A stretch of DNA of 47,729 bases from Enhydrobacter aerosaccus. GTDB lineage: Bacteria; Pseudomonadota; Alphaproteobacteria; Reyranellales; Reyranellaceae. How positions within the stretch are numbered: the stretch's first letter is position 1; each line of letters starts with the position of its first letter. The stretch lies in assembly GCA_903915535.1 (NCBI GenBank), contig CAIWTJ010000183.1, positions 1 through 47,729 on the forward strand, written 5' to 3'. Below are positions 1 to 10,915 of the stretch, in pieces. The notes below the pieces were generated by a model that saw only the letters and a program-made list of their open reading frames with translations, made no database searches and was not told where the DNA came from. The position numbers and the translations under genes were made by a program.

Positions 1-780
1 CTCGCCGCGCGTGCCGTAGGCGTCGGCCAGCTCGTTCATCGCCATGTCGACCATCCAGAGGCAGTGATGGACCGAGCGCGGCACGTCGCGCCGCAGCATC
101 ATCAGGTCGGCGATCTTCTTGGGCTCGAGCGAGCTGCGATAGATGCGGCGGTAGGTGCGCACGGCGCCGATGCAGGCCAGCACTTCGGACCAGGCGAAGT
201 AGTCCATCTCCTCGGTGTTCGGATTGCCGTCGGGGAGCAGGCGGTGGAACTTCACGTCGAGGATGCGGGCGGTATTGTCGCCGCGCTCGAGGAAGGCGCC
301 GATCTGGAAGAAGTTGTAGGCCTCGTCGCGGAGCAGCGTTACTTGCGCGGCGCCGAAGATCATCACGGCCTGCTTCTTGGCCGTCTCGATCAGCGCGCCG
401 CGATCGAGAGCGGCGCGGTTGCCGCGCAGCTTCGCCGTCAGTTCGAGCCACAGCCCGTTCATGCTCTCCCAGACGTCGACGGTGATGTTGTTGCGCTCCT
501 CTCGCGCGTTACGCCGCGCCGAGCCGATCGAGCTGATGATCGAGGACGGATTGCTTTCGTCGAAGGCCAGGAAGTCGATGAGGTCGGAGAGGCGGCCGCC
601 CTGGCTCTGGCGCTGGCGGAACTCGTCGTCCATGCCGAAGATCGCGACCACGCCCTCGGCTTCCTTGCCGCGCGACTGCAGCGCCATGCGCTGCGTCGCC
701 TCGATCAGGCGCGCCGTCGTCTTGGCCCGCTGCAGATAGCGGCCCATCCAGTAGAGGTTCTTCGCGGTGCTACTGAGCAT
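1..780 (-). CDS. Alpha-E domain protein (DUF403), C-terminus cut by window edge
   Basis: The 260 codons visible here read as an alpha-E (DUF403) protein. It is an all-helical family of about 310-320 residues, so roughly 50-60 C-terminal residues lie outside the window. The N-terminus starts MLSSTAKNLYWMGRYLQRAK and contains the typical aromatic and Arg-rich first helix. Later segments include NFFQIGAFLERGDNTARILD and the helical tail that runs off the edge. The ATG at 778-780 overlaps the last 11 bases of the upstream ATP-grasp gene, so the two are translationally coupled. In published comparative genomics this family travels with circularly permuted ATP-grasp proteins and transglutaminase-like peptidases in a predicted peptide-ligation system. 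Its biochemical role is unknown. Family assignment is firm; function is inference. Confidence 0.9.
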   Translation of the reverse strand, partial: MLSSTAKNLYWMGRYLQRAKTTARLIEATQRMALQSRGKEAEGVVAIFGMDDEFRQRQSQGGRLSDLIDFLAFDESNPSSIISSIGSARRNAREERNNITVDVWESMNGLWLELTAKLRGNRAALDRGALIETAKKQAVMIFGAAQVTLLRDEAYNFFQIGAFLERGDNTARILDVKFHRLLPDGNPNTEEMDYFAWSEVLACIGAVRTYRRIYRSSLEPKKIADLMMLRRDVPRSVHHCLWMVDMAMNELADAYGTRGE

Positions 781-2197
781 CTGGTGCCAAGACCCAGGTG
801 TCCTTGGTGCCGCCGCCCTGGCTCGAATTCACGACCAGCGAGCCTTCCTTGAGGGCCACGCGCGTGAGGCCGCCTGGCACGATGGTGATTTTCTTGCCCG
901 ACAGCACGAAGGGCCTGAGGTCGACATGGCGCGGCGCCACGCCCTGCGCCACGAAGGTCGGGCAGGTCGAGAGCGCCAGGGTGGGCTGGGCGATATAATT
1001 CTCCGGCCGCGACTTGAGCAGCAGCGCGAATTCGTCGATCTCCGCCTTGCTCGAGGTTGGGCCGACCAGCATGCCCTTGCCGCCGGAGCCGTGGACTTCC
1101 TTCACCACGATCTCGGCCAGGTGCTCCATCACGTACTTGTAGTCGTCGGCCTTGTCGCAACGCCAGGTCGGCACGTTCTGCAGGATCGGCGTCTCGCCGA
1201 GATAGAAGCGGATCATCTCCGGCACGTAGGTATAGGTCGATTTGTCGTCGGCCACGCCGTTGCCGAGCGCGTTCACGATGTTCACGCGGCCGGCGCGCAC
1301 GGCGCCCAGCAGTCCCGCCACGCCGAGGAATGAGTCGGGGTTCATCGCCAGCGGATCGAGATAGGCATCGTCGATGCGGCGGTAGATCACGTCGACGCGC
1401 TGCGGCCCGCGCGGCGTACGCATGAACACGCGGCCTTCGTCGACGAACAGATCGGAGCCCTTGGCCAGTTCGATGCCCATCTCGTCGGCCAGGAAGGCGT
1501 GCTCGAAATAGGCACTGTTGTAATGGCCGGGCGTCAGCAGAACGACGTTGGGCTCGTGGCTGTCGCTGAAGGAGACCGAGCGCAGGGTCGCCAGCAGCTC
1601 CTCGGTGTAGTTGGCCACCGGCAGCACGCGCCGTGCGGAGAACAGCTCGGGCGCGAGGCGCATCATCACTTCGCGGTTTTCCAGCACGTACGACACGCCC
1701 GACGGCGTGCGCACATTGTCCTCGAGGACGTAGAAGTCCTTTTCGCCGACGCGCACGAGGTCGATGCCCGCGATATGCGCATGCACGCCGCCCGGCAGCT
1801 TGAGGCCCTGCGCCATCGAGACGAACTCGGCGTTCATCAGCAGCTGCTGTTCGGGAATGACCCCGGCGCGGCAGATCTCGCGATCACCATAGGCGTCGGC
1901 CAGGAAGGCGTTGAGGGCGCTTACCCTCTGCACCAGACCCTTATGCAGATATTCCCATTCGTCCCAGGCGATGACCCGCGGGATGATATCGAACGGAATG
2001 GTGGTCTCCGCCCCTTCGGCCGCGCCATAGGCGCCGAAAGTGATGCCGTGGCGCCGATAGAACTGGTCGACCTCGTGCCGGGTTGCGGCGAGGCGTTCGG
2101 GCGAGGTGCTGTCGAGCCAGCGCGAAACGCCCTGATAGGGCGCACGGATCGAGCCGTCGGCGCCCGAGCGCATCTCGTCGAAAGTCTTCGCCGCCAT
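770..2197 (-). CDS. Circularly permuted ATP-grasp protein (DUF404/DUF407 type)
   Basis: This 475-residue protein matches the circularly permuted ATP-grasp family in length and motifs. Visible blocks include the segment around VLEDNVRTPSGVSYVLENRE, a TPGHYNSAYFEHAFLA block, VIYRRIDDAYLDP, NALGNGVADDKSTYTYVPEM, a Gly-rich ATP loop (KEVHGSGGKGM) and the C-terminal RPFVLSG and NSSQGGGTKDTWV blocks. ATP-grasp enzymes join a carboxylate to an amine or thiol through an acyl phosphate. The substrate of this family is not established. The chosen ATG at 2197 (MAAKTFDEM) has AAGGGG upstream; extensions further upstream look unlike the family. It is the first gene of a minus-strand pair with the alpha-E gene and is divergent from the MECR-like gene, with 75 bp between them. 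Confidence 0.92.
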   Translation of the reverse strand: MAAKTFDEMRSGADGSIRAPYQGVSRWLDSTSPERLAATRHEVDQFYRRHGITFGAYGAAEGAETTIPFDIIPRVIAWDEWEYLHKGLVQRVSALNAFLADAYGDREICRAGVIPEQQLLMNAEFVSMAQGLKLPGGVHAHIAGIDLVRVGEKDFYVLEDNVRTPSGVSYVLENREVMMRLAPELFSARRVLPVANYTEELLATLRSVSFSDSHEPNVVLLTPGHYNSAYFEHAFLADEMGIELAKGSDLFVDEGRVFMRTPRGPQRVDVIYRRIDDAYLDPLAMNPDSFLGVAGLLGAVRAGRVNIVNALGNGVADDKSTYTYVPEMIRFYLGETPILQNVPTWRCDKADDYKYVMEHLAEIVVKEVHGSGGKGMLVGPTSSKAEIDEFALLLKSRPENYIAQPTLALSTCPTFVAQGVAPRHVDLRPFVLSGKKITIVPGGLTRVALKEGSLVVNSSQGGGTKDTWVLAPDAQ

Positions 2198-2272
2198 CCG
2201 GCATTCCACCCCTTGTCGAATCCCAATATAAGCAATCAATGGGCCAATGAAAATTGCCCAAAGAGAGGGCGC

Positions 2273-3262
2273 ATGAAACAGGTGCTCATCGAGAAATACG
2301 GCACTCCCTGGGAGGTCGCGCGCTGCGCCGAGGTGCCCGATGTGGGCGCGCCCGCGGCCGGCGAGGTCGTGTTCGACGTGCTGGCCTTCCCGATCAATCC
2401 CGCCGACATGGGCTTTTGCAAAGGCACATATCGCCTGAAGCCGCCGCTGCCCGCGACCCCTGGTGCAGAATGTGTCGGACGCGTGACTGCTGTCGGTGCG
2501 AGTGTGAAGCACGTGAAGGCGGGCGACCTCGTCATCAACCTGCAGCGCGAGAACTGGACCCAGCGACGCAAGGTGAAGGGCGACGACGCGATCCCGCTGC
2601 CCGCCGGCATCGACTTGCGGCAGGCCGCGATGGTGCGGATCAACCCGCCCACCGCGCAGCTCATGCTGTCCGACTTCGTAGATCTCAAGGGCGGCGACTG
2701 GGTGATCCAGAACGTGGCCAACTCCGCGGTCGGCCGTCTGCTGATCGTGCTCGCCCATCAGCGCGGGCTGCGCACGGTGAACGTCGTGCGCCGGCCGGAA
2801 CTGGCCGATGAGCTGAAGCAGCTCGGGGCGGATCTCGTCGTCGTGGACGGTGACGATCTCTCTGCACGCGTGAAGCAGGAGACAGGCGACGCACCGATCA
2901 GGCTCGGCATCGAGGCGATTGGCGGTGCTGCCACGGGGCGGCTCGTCGATTGCGTCGCGAACGACGGTACGGTCGTGCACTATGGGTCGATGAGCGGCAT
3001 CGATCCCGTCGTCGGGCGCTCGAACTTCACCTATCGCGGCGTGAAGCTGACCGGCTTCATGCTGGGACGCTTCCTCGCCAGGCGCAACGCCGAGAAGATC
3101 CGCGCGATCTATGCCGACTTGGCCGAGCAGGTGATGACGGGCAAGCTCTACGCGCCGGTGGACACGGTCTATCCGATCGAGAATATCAGCGAGGCCCTGG
3201 CGCACGCCGACAAGGGCGGTCGCAACGGCAAGATTCTGGTCAGCCCCAACGGGGCCATCTGA
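2273..3262 (+). CDS. MECR/Etr1-like medium-chain dehydrogenase/reductase
   Basis: The 329-residue protein is a zinc-free member of the medium-chain dehydrogenase/reductase superfamily. It resembles the 2-enoyl thioester reductase (MECR/Etr1) branch most. The block from INPADM to GAECVG carries Tyr53 at the position of the catalytic tyrosine of that branch. The later motif VIQNVANSAVGRLLI followed by LRTVNVVRR is characteristic of its NADPH-binding fold. No four-cysteine structural zinc cluster is present. A likely reaction is NADPH-dependent reduction of an enoyl thioester or related enone, but the true substrate cannot be told from sequence. The ATG follows AGAGAGGG. It sits 20 bp upstream of the NTF2-like gene, suggesting cotranscription. 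Confidence 0.85.
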   Translation: MKQVLIEKYGTPWEVARCAEVPDVGAPAAGEVVFDVLAFPINPADMGFCKGTYRLKPPLPATPGAECVGRVTAVGASVKHVKAGDLVINLQRENWTQRRKVKGDDAIPLPAGIDLRQAAMVRINPPTAQLMLSDFVDLKGGDWVIQNVANSAVGRLLIVLAHQRGLRTVNVVRRPELADELKQLGADLVVVDGDDLSARVKQETGDAPIRLGIEAIGGAATGRLVDCVANDGTVVHYGSMSGIDPVVGRSNFTYRGVKLTGFMLGRFLARRNAEKIRAIYADLAEQVMTGKLYAPVDTVYPIENISEALAHADKGGRNGKILVSPNGAI

Positions 3263-3282
3263 GAAGCAGAGGGAGGAGAGAG

Positions 3283-3660
3283 ATGAGTTCCGACGTGGCA
3301 GAAGTCGAGAAGGTGCTGCAGGTCTATTTCGATGGCCTGTACGAGGGCGACACCAAGAAGCTGGGCGCGGCCTTCCATCCAGCGTCGCACCTTTATAGTG
3401 CGGCGCCCGACGGCAAGGCCGTCGACATGCCGCGCGCCGACTGGTTCAAGATGGTCGAGGGCCGCAAGTCGGCGAAGGCCAACGGCAGCGAGCGCCGCGA
3501 CCGTATCGTGTCGATCGACTTCTCCGGTCCGACCACTGCCTTCGCCAAGGTCGAGTGCCAGATCCCGCCGCGCTACTTCACCGACTATCTCACCCTGTTG
3601 AAGGCCGACGGCCGCTGGCAGGTGATCTCCAAGTCGTTCCACACCGTGACGAAGGAATAA
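3283..3660 (+). CDS. NTF2-fold protein, Lumazine_bd_2/SnoaL-like
   Basis: A 125-residue single-domain protein. The N-terminal helix (VEKVLQVYFDGLYEGD), the FHPASHLYSA segment and the C-terminal strands (YLTLLKADGRWQVISKSF) are typical of the NTF2-like superfamily, close to the Lumazine_bd_2 group. Members act as small hydrolases, isomerases or dimerisation and ligand-binding modules; no specific catalytic set can be assigned here. A strong GGGAGGAGAG ribosome site precedes the ATG. It follows the reductase by 20 bp and is directly followed by a terminator, so the two probably form a bicistron. It has no signal peptide. Confidence 0.8.
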   Translation: MSSDVAEVEKVLQVYFDGLYEGDTKKLGAAFHPASHLYSAAPDGKAVDMPRADWFKMVEGRKSAKANGSERRDRIVSIDFSGPTTAFAKVECQIPPRYFTDYLTLLKADGRWQVISKSFHTVTKE

Positions 3661-3664
3661 GAAG

Positions 3665-3696
3665 AAAGGGCGCCCCGAGGGGCGCCCTTTTGTTTT
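3665..3696. terminator. Bidirectional intrinsic terminator
   Basis: A perfect G+C-rich inverted repeat has arms AAAGGGCGCC (3665-3674) and GGCGCCCTTT (3681-3690), with CCGAGG between them. It is followed on the plus strand by a T-rich tract ending at 3696. On the minus strand the hairpin is followed by TTTCTTCTTATT. It lies between the convergent NTF2-like gene (ends 3660) and the cyclophilin gene (ends 3697), so it can serve both. Confidence 0.9.
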
Positions 3697-4161
3697 CTAG
3701 TCCTTCGCGTCGGCCGCGACCTGGACCTTGATCATCTTGTCGGGATTGGAGGGCGGCTCGCCCTTCTTGATCTTGTCGACGAACTCCATGCCCGACGTGA
3801 CCTTGCCCCACACGGTGTACTGACCGTCGAGGAAGTTCGCGTCCTTGAAGCAGATGAAGAACTGGCTGCGCGCGCTGTTGGGGTCGCTGGAGCGCGCCAT
3901 CGAGGCCACGCCGCGGCCGTGCGGCTCCTTGCTGAATTCGGCGGGCAGACGATCGCCCATGCCGCCCATGCCGTTGCCGTCGGGATCGCCGGTCTGCGCC
4001 ATGAAGCCGTCGATCACGCGATGGAACACGACGCCGTCGTACTTGCCTTCGCGGGCGAGCTTCTTGATCTGCGCCACGTGCTTGGGCGCGAGGTCGGGGC
4101 GCATCTCGATCACGACACGGCCATCCTTGAGGTCGATGTAGAGGGTGTTTTCCTTGTCCAT
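3697..4161 (-). CDS. Cytoplasmic cyclophilin-type peptidyl-prolyl isomerase
   Basis: A 154-residue protein consisting only of a cyclophilin domain. It catalyses cis-trans isomerisation of prolyl bonds. The active-site block FHRVIDGFMAQTGDP carries Arg48, Phe53 and Gln56. QFFI (100-103), LDGQYTVWG with Trp118 and the VDKIKKGEP end are also in place. No signal peptide is present, so it should be cytoplasmic, like E. coli PpiB. The ATG is 2 bp after the stop of the upstream exported cyclophilin. The two genes are near-copies of each other in protein and DNA, with a repeat offset of about 467 bp, so this is a tandem duplication. Confidence 0.96.
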   Translation of the reverse strand: MDKENTLYIDLKDGRVVIEMRPDLAPKHVAQIKKLAREGKYDGVVFHRVIDGFMAQTGDPDGNGMGGMGDRLPAEFSKEPHGRGVASMARSSDPNSARSQFFICFKDANFLDGQYTVWGKVTSGMEFVDKIKKGEPPSNPDKMIKVQVAADAKD

Positions 4162-4163
4162 GA

Positions 4164-4697
4164 TTACTCCTTCACATCCGCTGCGACGCGAACCTTGATC
4201 ATCTTGTCGGGATTGGCGGGCGGCTCGCCCTTCTTGATCTTGTCGACGAACTCCATGCCCGACGTCACGCGGCCCCACACCGTGTACTGGCCGTCGAGGA
4301 AGTTCGAGTCCTTGAGCACGATGAAGAACTGGCTCTGTGCGCTGTTGGGGTCGTTGGTGCGGGCCATGCCGACGGCGCCGCGCTTGAACGGCTCCTTCGA
4401 GAACTCGGCCTGCAGAAGGCTGCCCATGCCGCCGCGGCCCGTGCCCTGCGGGTCGCCGGTCTGGGCCATGAAGCCATCGATCACGCGGTGGAAGACGAGG
4501 CCGTCGTATTTGCCCTCGCGGGCGAGCTTCTTGATCTGCTCGACGTGCTTGGGCGCCACCTTGGGCAGCATCTCGATGACGACGCGGCCGTCCTTGAGAT
4601 CGATGTAGAGTGTGTTCTCCTTGTCGAGGGCGAGGGCGCTGCCCGACAGGCCGAGAACCGCGGCGAGGAAGATGAGGGAGGCGATGATTGTGCGCAT
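4164..4697 (-). CDS. Exported cyclophilin-type peptidyl-prolyl isomerase
   Basis: This 177-residue protein has a signal peptide (MRTIIASLIFLAAVLGLSGS, then ALA, likely cleaved near residue 23) in front of a cyclophilin domain. That domain is nearly identical to the downstream cytoplasmic copy. Arg71 in FHRVIDGFMAQTGDP, the SQFFIVLKD block and DGQYTVWGR show an intact active site. It should work as a periplasmic prolyl isomerase, like PpiA. The chosen ATG gives a clean signal peptide; an upstream in-frame start (to 4766) would bury it behind an Arg-rich stretch. It is the first gene of a two-gene operon. Confidence 0.95.
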   Translation of the reverse strand: MRTIIASLIFLAAVLGLSGSALALDKENTLYIDLKDGRVVIEMLPKVAPKHVEQIKKLAREGKYDGLVFHRVIDGFMAQTGDPQGTGRGGMGSLLQAEFSKEPFKRGAVGMARTNDPNSAQSQFFIVLKDSNFLDGQYTVWGRVTSGMEFVDKIKKGEPPANPDKMIKVRVAADVKE

Positions 4698-4899
4698 GGC
4701 GGGCGACCATAATGGGCGACGCCTGAAACACAAGGTGCCTTTCAGGCCCGGCCGGGTTAAACTCAAGCGTGGCCGGTATGGGGCCCGGCGGATTTGCCGG
4801 GTTCCGGTCGCGGGATTTTTGGGAAGTCATATTTAAAGCGGATTATGGGATGCTCGCCGTGAGCGGCGGGGGCTACGCTCATACGTCGGGCGGCCCCGC

Positions 4900-6522
4900 G
4901 TGAACTCCATGCTCGAACGACCGGACGGCGCCGCCAATGGCAGCCTTCCCGCGCCGCGTCCGCTCGCCCGGATTCTGACGTTCGAGGACGAGGATCCGCG
5001 GTTTCGCAAGATGGATGAAACCTGGCGCGCCTTCGGTGCCGACATGGGCGCGCAGGTGAGGGAGGCGCTCGACGCCGTCCGCTCGCCCGCCGAGCGGGCC
5101 TACGGCGTGGGCGTCATCGTGCACAATTACTTCCGTGCCCGCGGCGTCACGCTCACGAGCTATGAGCTGCGCGCGTTGGCGGGCGAGCTGGTCGAGCTGC
5201 AGCCGGTGCCGCTGTCCGTTTCCCCGTCGGTTCCATCGCCCGCCATAGTGGAGCAACCTGCTGCTGCAGCGCCGGAAGCGCCGGCACCAGCTGCTGAACT
5301 CGTGTCGTTCGCCGACAAGGACGAGGCGACACGCAGGGCATGGGCGGGCGACGACTCCGCTCCGCCGCCAGCCGTTGCCGAGACCGTTTTTGCGGCGCCG
5401 CCGTCGAAGTTGGTGAACGTGATCGGCCGCGAGGCGGCGTCGTTCGACCGCTTGCTGACGAAGGTGGTCGAGCGTGCGGCACCGCTCGTCGGCAGCGCGC
5501 CTCTCGATCGTGGCCTCGCGCGGGCGACGATCGACCGGACGATCGACGAGGTGTTGCGCCACGAGGACGCGACGCTGCCGGCCGGGATGCAACAGCGCCT
5601 GTCGCAAATGGTGTTCAGCGAGATCTGCGGCCTCGGCCTGCTCGACCGGTTGTGGGCCGACCGCTCGATCCGTGCCGTCTATGTCGACGGGCCCGACCAG
5701 GTCCACGTCGAGCGCAACGGCGTGCGCGAACCCGCGCCCGAGACCTTCCGCGATGCCGCGCACCTGCTCGACATTGCCAGACGCCTCGCGCGGCCGGCGT
5801 CGAGCGGCGTGGTCGACGTGCAGTTGCGTGACGGCGGCAGCGGACTCGTCATCTTCCCGCCCGGCGCACCCGGCGGCCCGGTGCTCATGCTGCACCGTGG
5901 CGAGCCCGGAAACGCCACCTTCGACCGACTGATTGCCGCGCACGTGCTCGACCGGCGGATGGCCGCCTTGTTGGGAATTGCCGCGCGCGCGCGCCTCAAC
6001 ATCGTCGTTGTCGGGCCGGAAGGCTCGGGCAAGACGGCGCTGCTGGCGGCGATTGCCCGCGACCTGTCCTCCTTCCGGGTCGTGACGTTGGCGGCGCACC
6101 GCCATTTCAGCTGGCCATCGTCGGGCAAGGTCGAGCTGGTGGTGCAGGCGGGCGGATCGCCCTTCGGCACTCTCATGAGCGCGGGAGCGCGGTTGAAGCC
6201 CGATCTGCTGGTGATCGATTCGCCGCCCGTTGGGGATATTCCAGCACTCGCAGCGCGGCTGTCGCGCGGCGGGCGCGGCACGCTCGTGGCGGTTCGGCCC
6301 GATGCGATGGCGGCCCTCCTGGCGCGCGCCGCCGACCTGACGATCCGTCTCGGGCCGTCGCCGGACGGGCTGTTTCGCGTACAGTCTGTGGAAGATACAG
6401 CCGGCACGTCGATTTTTACCCACGACGGGCGCGCGTTCCATCGCCGGACCACCGCACCCGCCTTCGCCGGAATCGTCCGGGAAGCCGGTTATGGCGAGGC
6501 TCTTGCAGGTATTTTTCGCTGA
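4900..6522 (+). CDS. Orphan, degenerate CpaF/TadA-like secretion ATPase
   Basis: This protein of about 540 residues has a low-complexity Pro/Ala region (about 105-150). A CpaF-like N-terminal domain follows, recognisable by FSEICGLGLLDRLWADRSIR, then VDGPDQVHVERNGV, then FRDAAHLLDIARRL. The NTPase domain has an intact P-loop, GPEGSGKTA (372-380). The regions where CpaF proteins have Asp box, Walker B (GE.RG.E) and His box (TGHDGS..T.HA) are instead KPDLLVIDSPPVGDIPALAA and SRGGRGTLVAVRPD, so catalytic residues are missing or rearranged. No pilus or secretion genes are nearby. A GTG at 4900 is used here; an ATG at 4909 is equally possible. It may bind ATP without efficient turnover, or act as a regulator. 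Family membership is likely; function is unknown. Confidence 0.7.
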   Translation: MNSMLERPDGAANGSLPAPRPLARILTFEDEDPRFRKMDETWRAFGADMGAQVREALDAVRSPAERAYGVGVIVHNYFRARGVTLTSYELRALAGELVELQPVPLSVSPSVPSPAIVEQPAAAAPEAPAPAAELVSFADKDEATRRAWAGDDSAPPPAVAETVFAAPPSKLVNVIGREAASFDRLLTKVVERAAPLVGSAPLDRGLARATIDRTIDEVLRHEDATLPAGMQQRLSQMVFSEICGLGLLDRLWADRSIRAVYVDGPDQVHVERNGVREPAPETFRDAAHLLDIARRLARPASSGVVDVQLRDGGSGLVIFPPGAPGGPVLMLHRGEPGNATFDRLIAAHVLDRRMAALLGIAARARLNIVVVGPEGSGKTALLAAIARDLSSFRVVTLAAHRHFSWPSSGKVELVVQAGGSPFGTLMSAGARLKPDLLVIDSPPVGDIPALAARLSRGGRGTLVAVRPDAMAALLARAADLTIRLGPSPDGLFRVQSVEDTAGTSIFTHDGRAFHRRTTAPAFAGIVREAGYGEALAGIFR

Positions 6523-6664
6523 GCACTGCGACGGGCCGCCACATACCGGCCACAGTCGAAAAGCCGTTACCACGCACTCCCATATCTGGTACTAACCGCT
6601 TGGAATTAGCGGAGGATTTTGCGGACCGGAACCCTCGGGGACCGGTACGCGAGGGGACGATTGC

Positions 6665-9183
<2,519 letters not shown>

Positions 9184-9231
9184 AAACTCGAGGAGCGGGG
9201 GCGCCGGGTCGGCGCCTTCGCCTTGAAGGGC

Positions 9232-10167
9232 ATGAGCGACACCGCACAGGACATCTGGACGAAGACGGGCGCCGCGGTCAGCACCGCGACGGTGCGCGAC
9301 TACGTCGACCTGCTGAAGCCGCGCGTGATGTCGCTGGTCGTGTTCACCGCGTGGATCGGCCTGGTCATAGCGCCGGTTCATATCCATCCGTTCGCGGCGG
9401 CCCTGGCTGTGCTGGCCGTTGCCCTGGGATCCGGCGCGGCCGGTGCCATCAACATGTGGTACGAGCGCGATCTCGACGCCTTGATGGTGCGCACCGCCAA
9501 GCGCCCGCTTCCGCAGGGCCGCGTGGCGCCCGACGACGCGCTGGGCCTGGGCGTGCTGCTGTCGATCTTTTCGCTGGTGCTGATGGCGGTGGCCACCAAT
9601 TACGTGGCGACGGCGCTGCTGGCGGCCGCGATCCTGTTCTACGTCTTCGTCTACACGATCTGGCTGAAGCGCCGCACGCCGCAGAACATCGTGATCGGCG
9701 GTGCCGCCGGCGCCTTCCCGCCGATGATCGGCTGGGCGGCCGCCACAGGCGACGTGTCGACGGTCGGCATCGCGCTGTTCGCGCTGATCTTCCTGTGGAC
9801 GCCCCCGCACTTCTGGGCGCTCTCGCTCTATCGCAGCGAAGACTATCGCCGCGCCGGCGTGCCGATGCTGCCGGTGGTCGCGGGGCCGCGCGAGACCAAG
9901 CGCCAGATGCTGATCTACACGCTGATCCTGGCGCCGGTGTCGCTGGCGCCGACCCTGCTGGGCGCGGTCGGCTGGATCTATGGCGCGACGGCCATCGTGC
10001 TGGGCGCCGCCTTCATCGGTCATGCGGTCCTCGTGTGGCGCACGGCCGACGACGAGACGGCGCATCCCGCCGCGCGCCGCATGTTCTTCTTCTCCCTGTT
10101 TTATCTCGCAGCCCTGTTCGCGGCGCTGCCGGTCGACCACTTTGTGGGTCGAATGATCGGCGGATGA
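9232..10167 (+). CDS. ctaB: Protoheme IX farnesyltransferase (heme O synthase)
   Basis: The 311-residue polytopic UbiA-family prenyltransferase converts heme B to heme O by adding a farnesyl group, the first step to heme A for the oxidase. The Asp-rich site N74-MWYERD80-LD82-ALMVRT followed by KRPLPQGR is diagnostic of CtaB/CyoE. The second conserved loop WTPPHFWALSLYRSEDYRRAGVPMLPV also matches. Several hydrophobic helices span the protein. The ATG at 9232 is preferred over an in-frame TTG at 9223 because MSDTAQ resembles related proteins. It ends in an ATGA junction with the next small gene. Confidence 0.97.
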   Translation: MSDTAQDIWTKTGAAVSTATVRDYVDLLKPRVMSLVVFTAWIGLVIAPVHIHPFAAALAVLAVALGSGAAGAINMWYERDLDALMVRTAKRPLPQGRVAPDDALGLGVLLSIFSLVLMAVATNYVATALLAAAILFYVFVYTIWLKRRTPQNIVIGGAAGAFPPMIGWAAATGDVSTVGIALFALIFLWTPPHFWALSLYRSEDYRRAGVPMLPVVAGPRETKRQMLIYTLILAPVSLAPTLLGAVGWIYGATAIVLGAAFIGHAVLVWRTADDETAHPAARRMFFFSLFYLAALFAALPVDHFVGRMIGG

Positions 10168-10325
10168 GCGTCATGGCCGAAGACCGCCGCCCGGGCGACA
10201 CCGACATGCACCGCCGCCAGCGGACGAAGAACCTGTTCATGTTCTTCATCCTGCTGGCCGTCGCCGCCGTTTTCTTCGGCATCACCGTCGTGAAGATGGG
10301 TGCCCAGACGGGCATGAAGCTGTGA
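10164..10325 (+). CDS. Small one-helix membrane protein, CoxF-like
   Basis: A 53-residue protein with a charged N-terminus (about 1-22) and one membrane helix (FMFFILLAVAAVFFGITVV). It lies between ctaB and ctaG, where alphaproteobacterial cox operons often carry a short single-helix protein called CoxF. Its start overlaps the ctaB stop (ATGA, 10164-10167) and its stop overlaps the ctaG start (GTGA, 10322-10325). This double coupling supports real translation. Its role is unknown; oxidase assembly is inferred from context only. Confidence 0.8.
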   Translation: MSVMAEDRRPGDTDMHRRQRTKNLFMFFILLAVAAVFFGITVVKMGAQTGMKL

Positions 10326-10912
10326 GCAAGCAGGTCGACAAGAACGCGCGTCTCGCCTGGAGCCTCGTGGCGGTCTTCGCCTCGATGCTGGGCGTGGCCT
10401 ATGCCGCGTCGCCGCTCTACGAGGCGTTCTGCAAGGCCACCGGCTTCGCCGGCACGCCGCGCGTCGCCGTCGAAGGCGAGCGCCCGGTGCTCGGGCGCAC
10501 GGTCGCCGTCCGCTTCGACACCAATGTCGATCCCAACCTGGCGTGGCGTTTCGAGCCGCTCGAGCGTGAAGTGAAAGTGCATCTGGGCGAGGAGAAGCTC
10601 GTCCATTTCCGCGCCACCAACCGCTCGCAGCGGCCGATCGTCGGCACGGCCACGTACAACGTGACGCCCGAGCCCGCCGGCCCGTGGTTCAACAAGATTC
10701 AGTGCTTCTGCTTCACCGAGCAGCTGCTGCAGCCCGGGCAGTCGGTCGACATGCCCGTGATTTTCTTCGTCGATCCCGACATGGACAAGGATCGGCGGTA
10801 CGACAACGTCCGCACCATCACGCTCTCGTATAGTTTCTTCGAGTCGAAGACGGAGCGGGCGAAGACTTTGCTCGGCGGCACGCCCGCCAGCGGAACCGGA
10901 AAAGGGGGCTAA
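10322..10912 (+). CDS. ctaG: Cytochrome c oxidase assembly protein CtaG (Cox11)
   Basis: The 196-residue copper chaperone inserts CuB into subunit I. It has one N-terminal membrane helix (about 10-29) and a periplasmic immunoglobulin-like domain. Conserved Cys37 (YEAFCKATGF) and the copper motif IQCFCFTEQ with Cys128 and Cys130 are present. The end of the domain (MPVIFFVDPDM, then ITLSYSFF) is typical. The GTG start overlaps the stop of the preceding small gene by four bases. It lies 3 bp before coxC. Confidence 0.97.
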   Translation: MSKQVDKNARLAWSLVAVFASMLGVAYAASPLYEAFCKATGFAGTPRVAVEGERPVLGRTVAVRFDTNVDPNLAWRFEPLEREVKVHLGEEKLVHFRATNRSQRPIVGTATYNVTPEPAGPWFNKIQCFCFTEQLLQPGQSVDMPVIFFVDPDMDKDRRYDNVRTITLSYSFFESKTERAKTLLGGTPASGTGKGG

Positions 10913-10915
10913 GAG

